A stretch of 64,000 nt of DNA. Origin: Microcoleus sp. FACHB-672. GTDB taxonomy: Bacteria; Cyanobacteriota; Cyanobacteriia; Cyanobacteriales; Oscillatoriaceae. Positions 8,345 to 15,760 of the stretch are shown here, piece by piece. Every line of letters begins with the position of its first letter. The first letter of the stretch is position 1. Where the stretch lies: NCBI RefSeq assembly GCF_014695725.1, contig NZ_JACJOU010000020.1, forward strand, positions 154,884-218,883, written 5' to 3'. Made by a program: the position numbers and the translations under genes. Below the pieces are notes generated by a model. The model was not told where the DNA came from and did no database searches. It saw only the letters and a program-made list of their open reading frames with translations.

Positions 8345-9496
8345 TCAGGCGTTTGCACTTTCTGCCGGCGGTGTCAAGCAATCTTTAAGGCTGTAGACGA
8401 CCTGAGTTTGCTGTGCCGGTGAAAGTTCTGGGAACATCGGTAAGGATAAGACCTCTGTTGCAACCTGTTCGCTCACCGGCATCTGGCCGGCTTGATAACC
8501 CAATTCTTTGTAAACTGGTTGCAGATGCAAAGGCAAGGGATAATAGACCATTGAACTAACGCCCAACTGCTGTAGTCGCTCTCGGACTTGGTCGCGACCG
8601 GCACCCGTTGGCGACGTTTGAGCAATGCGAATCGTGTATTGATTCCAAACGCCGCGCCCCTCAGACAGTTCTTGAGGGCGAATGATGCCTGGAATTGGAC
8701 TCAACAGTTGGTCATAATGCACCGCAACCGCCCGACGCCGGTCATTCCAATTATCAAGATAACGCAGCTTAATTTGAAGAATTGCAGCTTGTATAGTATC
8801 AAGCCGGCTGTTCATGCCAATTTCTTCGTAATAGTAGCGCCGTTTCTGGCCGTGTTCCTTCAGCGCCCGAACTTCAGCGGCGATTTCAGGATCATTCGTT
8901 GTCAGTGCGCCACCATCGCCACAAGCACCCAGATTTTTGGTGGGAAAGAAACTGAAGCAACCAATATGACCAATGCTACCAACTTTTTGCCCTGCCCATT
9001 CAGCGCCGGTGGCTTGAGCGCAGTCTTCAATCACCGCCAAACCGTGCTGCTGGGCAATTGCCATCAATTCAGTCATGTTCACCGGCTGCCCAAACAAGTG
9101 TACCGGCACAATCGCCCGCGTCTTGCCGGTAATCGCAGATGAAAGCTGATTGAGATTAAGATTGTAAGTTTGCGGGTCAATATCCACAAACACCGGCGTC
9201 GCGCCGGCATCACTGATGACCTCAGCCGTGGCAAAAAATGTGAAAGGCGTTGTAATCACCTCATCCCCAGGGCCGATTTTTAAAGCTCTCAGGGCTAAAT
9301 AGAGGGCATCTGTACCAGAGTTGCACGCCACACATTCAGACACACCCACATAGGCGGCAAACTGCTGCTCAAAACCTTCCACCAAGGGTCCGCCAATGTA
9401 ACGGCCCGAGGCGAGTACCCCTAAGACCGCTTTACTGACTTCTTCACTAATGGTTTCGTACTGTTGGGCTAGGTCAAGAGGGGGAATGTTATTCAC
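8345..9496 (-). CDS. DegT/DnrJ/EryC1/StrS-family PLP aminotransferase
   Basis: About 383 residues of a nucleotide-sugar aminotransferase. The motif PPLDLAQQY opens the fold, ACNSGTDALYLALRAL and DEVITTPFTFFAT form the cofactor pocket, IEDCAQATGA carries the Asp that contacts the pyridine nitrogen, and CFSFFPTKNLGACGDGGA holds the Schiff-base lysine (K187 from this start). Members aminate keto-sugars for surface polysaccharides or lipopolysaccharide; the sugar here is unknown. The frame extends to a TTG at 9511, but homologs begin just before IPPLDL, so I prefer GTG 9496. No sugar-pathway neighbours are present. The gene is divergent from the TSUP transporter gene. Confidence 0.88.
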   Translation of the reverse strand: MNNIPPLDLAQQYETISEEVSKAVLGVLASGRYIGGPLVEGFEQQFAAYVGVSECVACNSGTDALYLALRALKIGPGDEVITTPFTFFATAEVISDAGATPVFVDIDPQTYNLNLNQLSSAITGKTRAIVPVHLFGQPVNMTELMAIAQQHGLAVIEDCAQATGAEWAGQKVGSIGHIGCFSFFPTKNLGACGDGGALTTNDPEIAAEVRALKEHGQKRRYYYEEIGMNSRLDTIQAAILQIKLRYLDNWNDRRRAVAVHYDQLLSPIPGIIRPQELSEGRGVWNQYTIRIAQTSPTGAGRDQVRERLQQLGVSSMVYYPLPLHLQPVYKELGYQAGQMPVSEQVATEVLSLPMFPELSPAQQTQVVYSLKDCLTPPAESANA

Positions 9497-9566
9497 TCGC
9501 TTACACCACAAGGTTCAATTTCTTGTGATTATCTCAGACACCGTCTAAAGAGTGCAGCATACAAGG

Positions 9567-9614
9567 CCAGCGCGTCGCTGGTGCTCAGGTGGAGGACCGC
9601 CTGTGATTCACAGG
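9567..9614 (+). other. Two small hairpins in the leader of the TSUP gene
   Basis: CCAGCG (9567-9572) pairs with CGCTGG (9576-9581), and CCTGTGA (9600-9606) pairs with TCACAGG (9608-9614). Both lie inside an open frame that extends from a GTG at 9581. They favour reading 9581-9739 as untranslated leader rather than coding sequence. Confidence 0.45.
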
Positions 9615-9739
9615 TAGGCCACAATTCCCTAGTGATTCAGCCCCATTTCTGGCAAATCCGGAAAGCAACAGCCACCCTGCCCAAAATAAGTAAAAGTGCG
9701 ACAATTAACCAATATTTAACCTTTCCTGCTAACGCGCCC

Positions 9740-10480
9740 ATGCCCGTTGTTTTCCTGGCTTTAGTCAGTTTCGCTTCTTGGTTCATCAGCGCCTTGGCTG
9801 GTGGTGGCAGTCCTTTATTGCTGATTCCACTGGTGAATTTTCTATTGGGTTCCCAAGCCTTAGCCCCAACCCTCACAACGGGAATGCTGCTGGGAAATTC
9901 CCAGCGGATTTTCATGTTTTGGCAGCATATCAACTGGACTGTGACGTTTTGGTATTTACCGGGTGCGATTGTTGGGGCGGTTGCCGGCGCTTATGCTTTT
10001 ACCAAAATCCATCTGGATTGGCTGCAACTATTAATCGGCCTGTTTTTGATGATTACGGTTTTTAGCTTCGGTTTTGGTAAAAAAGAACGTATTTTTACGG
10101 CCAGATCGTGGCATTTCTTACCCGCTGGCTTTGTGTATGCGTTTGTCTCAGGAATTATTGGCAGTAGCGGGCCGGTGATGAATCCGCTTTACCTGAACTA
10201 TGGCTTGGTCAAAGAAGAGATGATCGCCACAAAATCAGCCAATGTGGTGGTTGTTCATATTGCCAAAATGGTGACTTATGCAGCTTTGGGCGCTTTGACT
10301 CCGGAGTATCTCGGATACGGGTTGGTGATCGGTTTAGCAGCAGTCCCGGCAAACTACCTTGGTCAGTACGTTCTCAGCAAGATGAGCGAGCAACAGTTTC
10401 GGCAAGTCGTTCTTGCTACAATGGCAATTTCTGGTGCGTTGATGGTGTGGGGTCAGCGAGACTTGATGAGTTTTTGGTAA
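9740..10480 (+). CDS. TauE/SafE-family (TSUP) membrane transporter
   Basis: About 246 residues with eight predicted hydrophobic segments, starting PVVFLALVSFASWFISALAG. The early motif GGGSPLLLIP and the later repeat SGIIGSSGPVMNPLYL are the paired signatures of the two inverted halves of TSUP exporters. Members move sulfite, sulfoacetate or other anions across the inner membrane; the substrate here cannot be read from sequence. The frame runs upstream to GTG 9581, but those 53 residues are polar, unlike the family, and overlie small hairpins. I therefore take ATG 9740, which gives the usual family length of about 250 residues. Confidence 0.82.
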   Translation: MPVVFLALVSFASWFISALAGGGSPLLLIPLVNFLLGSQALAPTLTTGMLLGNSQRIFMFWQHINWTVTFWYLPGAIVGAVAGAYAFTKIHLDWLQLLIGLFLMITVFSFGFGKKERIFTARSWHFLPAGFVYAFVSGIIGSSGPVMNPLYLNYGLVKEEMIATKSANVVVVHIAKMVTYAALGALTPEYLGYGLVIGLAAVPANYLGQYVLSKMSEQQFRQVVLATMAISGALMVWGQRDLMSFW

Positions 10481-11241
10481 AAACTTTTGGCGGTTCCCGG
10501 GAATCGGGAGGGCCGGTGAGAGTTATTGAATGTCAGGGGACTTTTTAACCTCTTATCGCTGTGCGAGGTAAGCATCGGCATTGGATTTCTCCAACCTGCC
10601 GGCTACCGCAAGCATCGGTCGTATACCCCTATCTGTACACAATCAAGGGCCAGGGCAGAAGCGATCCGAAGAGTGATTGGGGTCACTAAGCTCAGTAAAA
10701 ATTGTCACATCCTCGTCAGGGTTCAATCACCCAGCTTGACTGTAAAATAGCGCATACTATGGATGAACAAACCGTTCTTAAAGTTCAGATGCCCACCCCT
10801 CTTGTTCTTAAGTTAATTGCAAGCAACCTTGGCAGTGATGCCGGCACCACCCCGCCCTCTCTTGCCGGCGTTTTCCCCCCGCAGTTGATAAGTTTCACAG
10901 AGGCGAAAGCTTTTCATCGCAAACAGCCGATTTTTTCTATCATGACCCCACCTTTTAAAAATTATCTCTCACTTCTTTTGAATCCAATTCGTACTTAACA
11001 ATATGATTCATCCTCAAGACTGAATTTGGTTCCTTTACTGTCTGTTCCTTCTGAAGGCAGGTTTTATTAAGCAGCCGTGAGTGTAAAAATTGAAATACGT
11101 TAGCCGCACGCAATCATTAACAAACGCTCATCAAGGTTGAAATCATTGTCATCAGGCAATCACTCTTTTTTACAAGATTTGTAAAAAGCAAATATTTTTT
11201 TAAATCAGGGTTCATGTTTAAATTTCAGGGAGAGTCTACCA
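10481..11241. other. Long intergenic region (about 760 bp)
   Basis: No convincing gene. Short open frames at 10526-10750 and 10702-10998 lack a credible start context and family resemblance. A perfect TTTTTACAA/TTGTAAAAA hairpin occurs at 11167-11187, followed by an A/T-rich run leading into the next gene. Two GCCGGC palindromes fall at about 10840-10870. Confidence 0.45.
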
Positions 11242-12705
11242 ATGGTCAGAAATTTCGTCAGCACTGCAATTCAGAATGAGACTTCTTTACAAGTGACAGA
11301 ACAAAGAAAAATTATTCAAAAGGCTCAAGATAAAGTCTACCGATTTTGGCTGGATCTTGTCAGACAAGAATCATCTCATCGGGTTTTAGTAGAATTTAAA
11401 AATTTATTTATTCATCTTCTTGATGCGTCTAATCCAGAAATTATTCAAGCTTTTTATGAAATTATTATTTCTGGCGACGAAGAGGAGTTTGTCAACACCA
11501 TAAAACGGTCTTGTTATATTTTAATTAATAATTGGGCTGCCGAGAGAAACCACCAGGCAATTCAGCAGTTAGTCATGGAAGTGTTTTCTGATTCAGCGAT
11601 TCAGGAACATACTTCGTCCATGACGTTAAATCGGCTGAGGGAATGGATAGAAAACTTTATCAAGAGTAAAGATTATGAGGAGTTAAAACTGTTTGCTTCT
11701 CGGTATGAAGAAGCTGAAGAAAAGCATTGGAGTGACCGCTATACTTCCTATTTGTTGGTGCATCAATACATTAATATAAAAAATTCACCCGAACAGCGGG
11801 AAGCTGCTAGAATTCGATCACAACAACTGAAAGAGCGGTTTAAGTTTGATTTGGCTATGTATACCGCTCGTTCTAATTCTCCACTTTATAAGAATGAGAA
11901 CCCTAAGAACCCAACCGGCTTAGGAGATGAAGTTTTAAAGCTGATTAAGCTGATTGTGGTTAAACGTGGGCAATTTAGCTATGGTAACCTTGCGAATATT
12001 TTTCTAGAACAAACGAAAGAATTGAGGTATGAAGATTTTAAGCAAAGTCTTCAAAAATATTTAATTTACTCGGTAGACAACAAAGATTGTGTGGAAGCGC
12101 TGCATATTAAATTATCTAAAAAGCTTCAGCCGATCTATCAAGAGCATAACGAGGAACTCGTCAATGATGCAATTCTGCTTAGATCGTGTAAGCGAGTTGT
12201 GGAATTTTTGACGACCGAAAACCACAAAACTCCGTCCTCACTGTTTGTTTTACTCCTCTCTCAAGGTCATCCAATTACCTTGGTGATTATTTTGCTTAAG
12301 GTAGTCTTGATTTGCAAGCCGATTCGTACTTACCTGGAAGGATGTCTAGCAGATCTGATCCAATATTATCTTAATTACCCAGAAGAAGAATGTCAGTGGG
12401 TGGTGAATTTTCTGGAAATTTTAAAGATTACTTTTGTCATTTATGATGATAACGTGCAGTACAACTTGCTCAAAATGAAAAATAGCCTCAAAGAAGAGAG
12501 TTCGACAATTAATCTAGATGCTTATCGCGTGTTTTCACAGCTCATGGCGAAAAAGGAAAGTAATTTAGAAGCAGATTTAAATACGGCTGTACCCCTTGCC
12601 GGCAACTCGCCTGTGTATGTAAACCCTTTTGACACCACCGGCAGCAATGCAGACATGGATTTCAATCCGTTTGCGGTAGAGGTAGAAGAAATTTTCGCAC
12701 AGTAA
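11242..12705 (+). CDS. Unknown helical protein (487 residues)
   Basis: Not recognised. The protein is rich in Leu, Glu, Lys and Tyr and is predicted almost wholly helical, in the manner of HEAT-like or other alpha-solenoid folds. No P-loop, metal motif or signal peptide was seen. A hydrophobic stretch near residue 345-365 (SLFVLLLSQGHPITLVIILLK has this character) could be a buried helix or one membrane span. The last 40 residues (NPFDTTGSNADMDFNPFAVE) are acidic and carry two NPF tripeptides. ATG 11242 follows GGGAGAG at a workable spacing, a plausible Shine-Dalgarno. A strong two-way terminator follows. Base composition is A/T-richer than that of the flanking transport genes. Confidence 0.65.
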   Translation: MVRNFVSTAIQNETSLQVTEQRKIIQKAQDKVYRFWLDLVRQESSHRVLVEFKNLFIHLLDASNPEIIQAFYEIIISGDEEEFVNTIKRSCYILINNWAAERNHQAIQQLVMEVFSDSAIQEHTSSMTLNRLREWIENFIKSKDYEELKLFASRYEEAEEKHWSDRYTSYLLVHQYINIKNSPEQREAARIRSQQLKERFKFDLAMYTARSNSPLYKNENPKNPTGLGDEVLKLIKLIVVKRGQFSYGNLANIFLEQTKELRYEDFKQSLQKYLIYSVDNKDCVEALHIKLSKKLQPIYQEHNEELVNDAILLRSCKRVVEFLTTENHKTPSSLFVLLLSQGHPITLVIILLKVVLICKPIRTYLEGCLADLIQYYLNYPEEECQWVVNFLEILKITFVIYDDNVQYNLLKMKNSLKEESSTINLDAYRVFSQLMAKKESNLEADLNTAVPLAGNSPVYVNPFDTTGSNADMDFNPFAVEVEEIFAQ

Positions 12706-12723
12706 AATAAGACGTTGATTGTT

Positions 12724-12755
12724 AAAAAAATAATCTGTAAAACAGATTATTTTTT
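12724..12755. terminator. Bidirectional intrinsic terminator
   Basis: TAATCTGT (12731-12738) and ACAGATTA (12742-12749) pair around AAA, flanked by an A-run on the left and a T-run on the right. It therefore works in both directions for the convergent genes ending at 12705 and 12747. The stop codon of the minus-strand gene is inside the right arm. Confidence 0.85.
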
Positions 12756-13787
12756 CGATTTGTGCCAATTTGATAGATACTTTTGGTGTGCATAACGATT
12801 AACCCACCGGCAGGCTTGAGCGAGATCCACCCAAGCCAGAAAAGCACCGGCAACTTCTGCTAAAACACTGACCAGCCGGTAAAACGCAACAGCACTTAAA
12901 ATTAGGCCGGCAGAAAATTGACCTTTTAAAAGCACCGTCACAGTCGCTTCAAACACTCCGATTCCCCCCGGTGCTCCAGGCACAACCAGTCCCAAGAGCC
13001 ACGCCAAACTAAAAGCGCCTAATAGCATTGGCAGACGCACAAGTGCCAAGTTTTGGACTTCTGCCGGCGCGATGGCGAGGACGGTTAATAAGAATCCCGC
13101 GCCACGCAGTCCGAGAAATCCCATCTCTCCCATCAGTAGCCAGAAAGGGTATCGCTCAATTTTAAATTCATCCCCATCTGACTGTGACTGGCTACCCAGC
13201 GCTTTTTGCTTCACGCGTCTCAGCAATTGCATCACGGGATTTAAAACCCGGGGATGAATCACTATCAGTACAAACGGCAAGGTAATCCAGGCATATTGCC
13301 ACAGTCCGCCGCGATTTGTGAAGAAACTGCCGGTTAAGGCGATCGCTAAGGCGGCAGCAGCCATTAACACCGGCTCGATTAGTACGCTTAAGGCTGCCAC
13401 ATCTGGGGAGATTCCGATGCCGCTGACGGCTAAAATGCGACCGTAAAAGTGCCAAACATTTCCGGGTAGATACTTAGCGATATTCGTTTTCAGGTAAACT
13501 CGAACACCCCATAATACCGGCACCGGCTGCTTGAACTCCCGCAGAATCCAAGTCCAAACCCATCCAGACCAAATGTGAGCGAGGAGGGTGACGCCTAATG
13601 CAGTTGCCAAACCGGCCAATTGTGGGCCGGCAATCTGAATGGCGGCGACTTCCTGCCAGTTGTCCTTGAGCGTTTTCGCCAAGAAAAACAGGGTTCCGCC
13701 CAAAATCACCCAGCGCAAATAGGGCTTCAGTTGCGATTTAATTAACTGCGCTCGCTTGAGAATTTGACGAAAAAGTTGTTGCCCCAT
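12747..13787 (-). CDS. YbhN/UPF0104-type membrane protein (LPG-synthase-like transmembrane domain)
   Basis: About 346 residues with seven to eight hydrophobic segments. The segments YLKTNIAKYLPGNVWHFYGR (early) and VPGAPGGIGVFEATVTVLL (late) are diagnostic for the flippase-like membrane domain shared with lysylphosphatidylglycerol synthase MprF (UPF0104, AglD-like). Standalone members are presumed lipid translocators in the inner membrane. The frame extends to TTG 13871, but the added residues are polar and family proteins start close to the first span, so ATG 13787 is chosen. It is convergent with the unknown gene at 11242 and shares its terminator. Confidence 0.8.
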   Translation of the reverse strand: MGQQLFRQILKRAQLIKSQLKPYLRWVILGGTLFFLAKTLKDNWQEVAAIQIAGPQLAGLATALGVTLLAHIWSGWVWTWILREFKQPVPVLWGVRVYLKTNIAKYLPGNVWHFYGRILAVSGIGISPDVAALSVLIEPVLMAAAALAIALTGSFFTNRGGLWQYAWITLPFVLIVIHPRVLNPVMQLLRRVKQKALGSQSQSDGDEFKIERYPFWLLMGEMGFLGLRGAGFLLTVLAIAPAEVQNLALVRLPMLLGAFSLAWLLGLVVPGAPGGIGVFEATVTVLLKGQFSAGLILSAVAFYRLVSVLAEVAGAFLAWVDLAQACRWVNRYAHQKYLSNWHKSKK

Positions 13788-14237
13788 GCTAGATATTTTT
13801 TTGTTGGCTAACGCACATTTTAAATAGCTGCTAACCGTTATTTCCTCATTTAAACCAGAGTGGGAAGTCAATCCAGGTTTAGAATATGTTAAAAGCTAGC
13901 GTTGTGTTTAATGATAATTTTTTATTGCCACGATAAGTTAAACAAGGTGATGCAGTGGGGAACTGTGCGTTGGAAAAGCGTTATCCTGAGATCTCGTACC
14001 CTTGTTAATAGAGTTCAAGCAGCACTAATTGCTGCTAAATGTGTTTCTCCAGATCAGCCAGTGAGTAATCTACCACTGTATAGTCCTCAAAACACAAACA
14101 AGTTCGGGCAAAAGCTATCAGGAATAAAAGCGCAGTCTATTTGTGAGCGATTGCCCCAAATAGCCGGTAAAATTTGACTGGTAATTTCAAGACGCAGCTT
14201 ATGCTGAGCGTTCAACGTATGGAGGAAGACGAAAATC
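13788..14237. other. Intergenic region between divergent genes
   Basis: Nothing convincing was seen. An open frame at 13902-14177 has no recognisable family or ribosome site. The stretch presumably holds promoters for the YbhN-like gene and the response regulator. Confidence 0.4.
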
Positions 14238-14618
14238 GTGGCAGCCAAGCGCATCTTGGTCATTGATGATGAGGAAGATATTCGCGAAGTCGCTCAACTC
14301 AGCTTGGAGATGGTTGGCGGGTGGGAAGTTCTTACAGCCGGTTCGGGCAGTGAGGGAATTGCTAAGGCTGAAGCTGAACTGCCTGATGCCATCCTTCTCG
14401 ATGTCATGATGCCTGATATGGATGGCCCTGCTACCTTTGCTAAAATGCAGCTGATCAAGGCAACCCAGCAAATTCCCGTGATTCTGTTAACCGCTAAGGT
14501 ACAGGCAACCGATCAGCGGCGATTTGCTGAATTAGGCGTTGCGGGGGTCATTGCCAAGCCTTTCGATCCGATGAACCTCGCTAATCAAGTTGCTCAAGTA
14601 TTGGACTGGAGTTTTTAA
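14238..14618 (+). CDS. Single-domain response regulator (CheY-like)
   Basis: A 126-residue receiver domain with nothing attached. Acidic D11 and D12 follow the first strand (RILVIDDEEDI), the phosphoacceptor is D55 (LLDVMMPDMDG), T85 and K107 complete the active site, and KPFD is the usual loop. It would accept phosphate from a hybrid or partner kinase and act by protein contact rather than DNA binding. The start is GTG 14238, with GGAGGA at 14221-14226 as a rather distant Shine-Dalgarno. The nearest kinase is the GAF histidine kinase 1.1 kb downstream; pairing is possible but not shown. Confidence 0.92.
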   Translation: MAAKRILVIDDEEDIREVAQLSLEMVGGWEVLTAGSGSEGIAKAEAELPDAILLDVMMPDMDGPATFAKMQLIKATQQIPVILLTAKVQATDQRRFAELGVAGVIAKPFDPMNLANQVAQVLDWSF

Positions 14619-14886
14619 GAAGCGGTTTGCTGTTGAAGAAATGCTTGATTTGCCTTAAATCAAGTTACTTTATGATGAGAGCGGCTTGCCGGCACGTTTA
14701 CTTAATCTGTGTTTTCTCCAATAGGGATAAACGCCGGCTCTCACCTAATTTTAATTGCATATTACAGGACAAATGTCAAGTACAGCAGTGATTTTCCCCT
14801 GCTTTATCTGCCGGAAGTAGGGCAGGAAAACGAATTCTTTGCAAAAATCGGCTGTATCTTCACGACTTCTTCACATTCGCTAGCTA

Positions 14887-14968
14887 CGCTCAAGAGAGTA
14901 GGTAAAGTCTCTCCTGAGCGTGAACCCACTAATTCGGAGGTGAGAAACCGGCTCTCGGTCGCCCTCAC
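14887..14968 (+). ncRNA. Candidate structured RNA: two consecutive hairpins
   Basis: Hairpin 1: CGCTCA-A-GAGAG (14887-14898) pairs with CTCTC-C-TGAGCG (14909-14920) with one mismatch. Hairpin 2: GTGAG (14940-14944) with CTCAC (14964-14968), enclosing ACCG (14947-14950) with CGGT (14956-14959). A terminator-like hairpin follows at 15066-15099. Together they could be a small RNA of about 200 nt or a 3' UTR of the response regulator. Strand and ends are guesses. Confidence 0.35.
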
Positions 14969-15065
14969 GTTCTAAGAAATGACTGCCTCGAGACAGGTTT
15001 CGTGTGTATCTGTGAGATTAAAGTTTACTTCCAAACATTTATCACAGTTTAACTGGGACAAAATC

Positions 15066-15099
15066 GCTAAGGGTTTCTTAAAGTTAAGAAACCCTTAGC
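15066..15099. terminator. Perfect 16-bp hairpin
   Basis: GCTAAGGGTTTCTTAA (15066-15081) is followed after two bases by its exact reverse complement (15084-15099). T-rich sequence follows within ten bases on the plus strand. It lies about 450 bp after the response regulator stop. Confidence 0.6.
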
Positions 15100-15281
15100 C
15101 AAGTTTATTTATCCTTTCTGATTAACCGCTTTGTTTAAATAATTCCTAGAGAAGCCTAATATCAAGATATGACTCTAATTTTTTAAAAAATGTAAACAAA
15201 ACTGTAAAAAATAAGTGAAGAACGAGTAATCTTAAACAACTCAATAAACTTGACGATTTATTATAGATCAGGAGTTGAAGA

Positions 15282-15437
15282 ATGAACAGAGAAATGATAA
15301 ATTTACTAGCTCCCGTCGTTACAGAAGACGCGGAAAAACTGTTGGAAAATTACACAAACTGTGTTTATAAAAAAGATTTTGTCATTTCTCACTGGCACCA
15401 AGAGTTAACGGCTTATGTCCTGAGCCATCTGCCCTAA
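15282..15437 (+). CDS. Small unknown protein (51 residues)
   Basis: ATG 15282 is preceded by AGGAG with seven-base spacing (15270-15274), a strong Shine-Dalgarno. The frame ends in TAA at 15435-15437. The product starts MNREMINLLAPVVTEDAEKL and ends in LTAYVLSHLP; it is soluble, helical and contains one cysteine. I do not recognise a family. The good ribosome site and an A/T-rich upstream region argue for a real gene. Confidence 0.55.
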   Translation: MNREMINLLAPVVTEDAEKLLENYTNCVYKKDFVISHWHQELTAYVLSHLP

Positions 15438-15760
15438 GCTATTAAAAAATTAGATAAATAAATTAAATAAACAAAACAGCTAGAAGATAGATCGAATTCA
15501 AAAGTGGGAATACTAAAAAAGTCAGTTATTTATCTCACTGGCTTATACCAATATATCCCAGCAAAAAGGCAATTTTTTAAAAAAATTGCTCGATATCTTA
15601 GCACCCTTGAAAAATAAAAATAAAAAAAGCGACTGATTTAATGGGTTGAAAGTTTAATGCAGGGCTGGGAAATTCAGGGTAGCCGTGGGAGAAAAGGATA
15701 TGCAGTTGAGGCTGAGCTAGCCGTGAAAACACCGGCACAAACATAATCAAGGAGAGACCC
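15438..15760. other. A/T-rich intergenic region
   Basis: No gene was seen. GCAATTTTTT (15569-15578) pairs with AAAAAATTGC (15580-15589), a terminator-like palindrome for the small gene. The stretch 15660-15760 is the leader of the kinase gene and contains GGAGAGA just before ATG 15761. Confidence 0.5.

Larger units (their letters stand above)
14619..15281. other. Intergenic region (660 bp) with several hairpins
   Basis: No protein gene is supported; the open frame at 14709-14975 has no family resemblance and runs through RNA-like hairpins. Three structured elements are present and listed separately. An A/T-rich promoter-like stretch at 15170-15260 precedes the 51-residue gene. Confidence 0.5.

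Noticed and set aside
10690..10745. Sequence GGGTTCAATCACCC suggesting a tRNA T-arm
   Set aside because: The five-base stem does not close around a seven-base loop and no anticodon or acceptor stem could be found.
10738..10763. TTGACT followed by TACTAT as a promoter
   Set aside because: Spacing is only 13 bases, too short for a normal sigma-70 promoter.
10526..10998. Two open frames of 74 and 98 residues after the TSUP gene
   Set aside because: No credible start context. The second could begin at ATG 10759, but its Pro/Ser-rich product has no recognisable pattern.
13902..14177. 91-residue open frame upstream of the response regulator
   Set aside because: Unusual composition, no family and no ribosome site; more likely the promoter region of divergent genes.
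14709..14975. 88-residue open frame after the response regulator
   Set aside because: It runs through two RNA-like hairpins and resembles no protein family.
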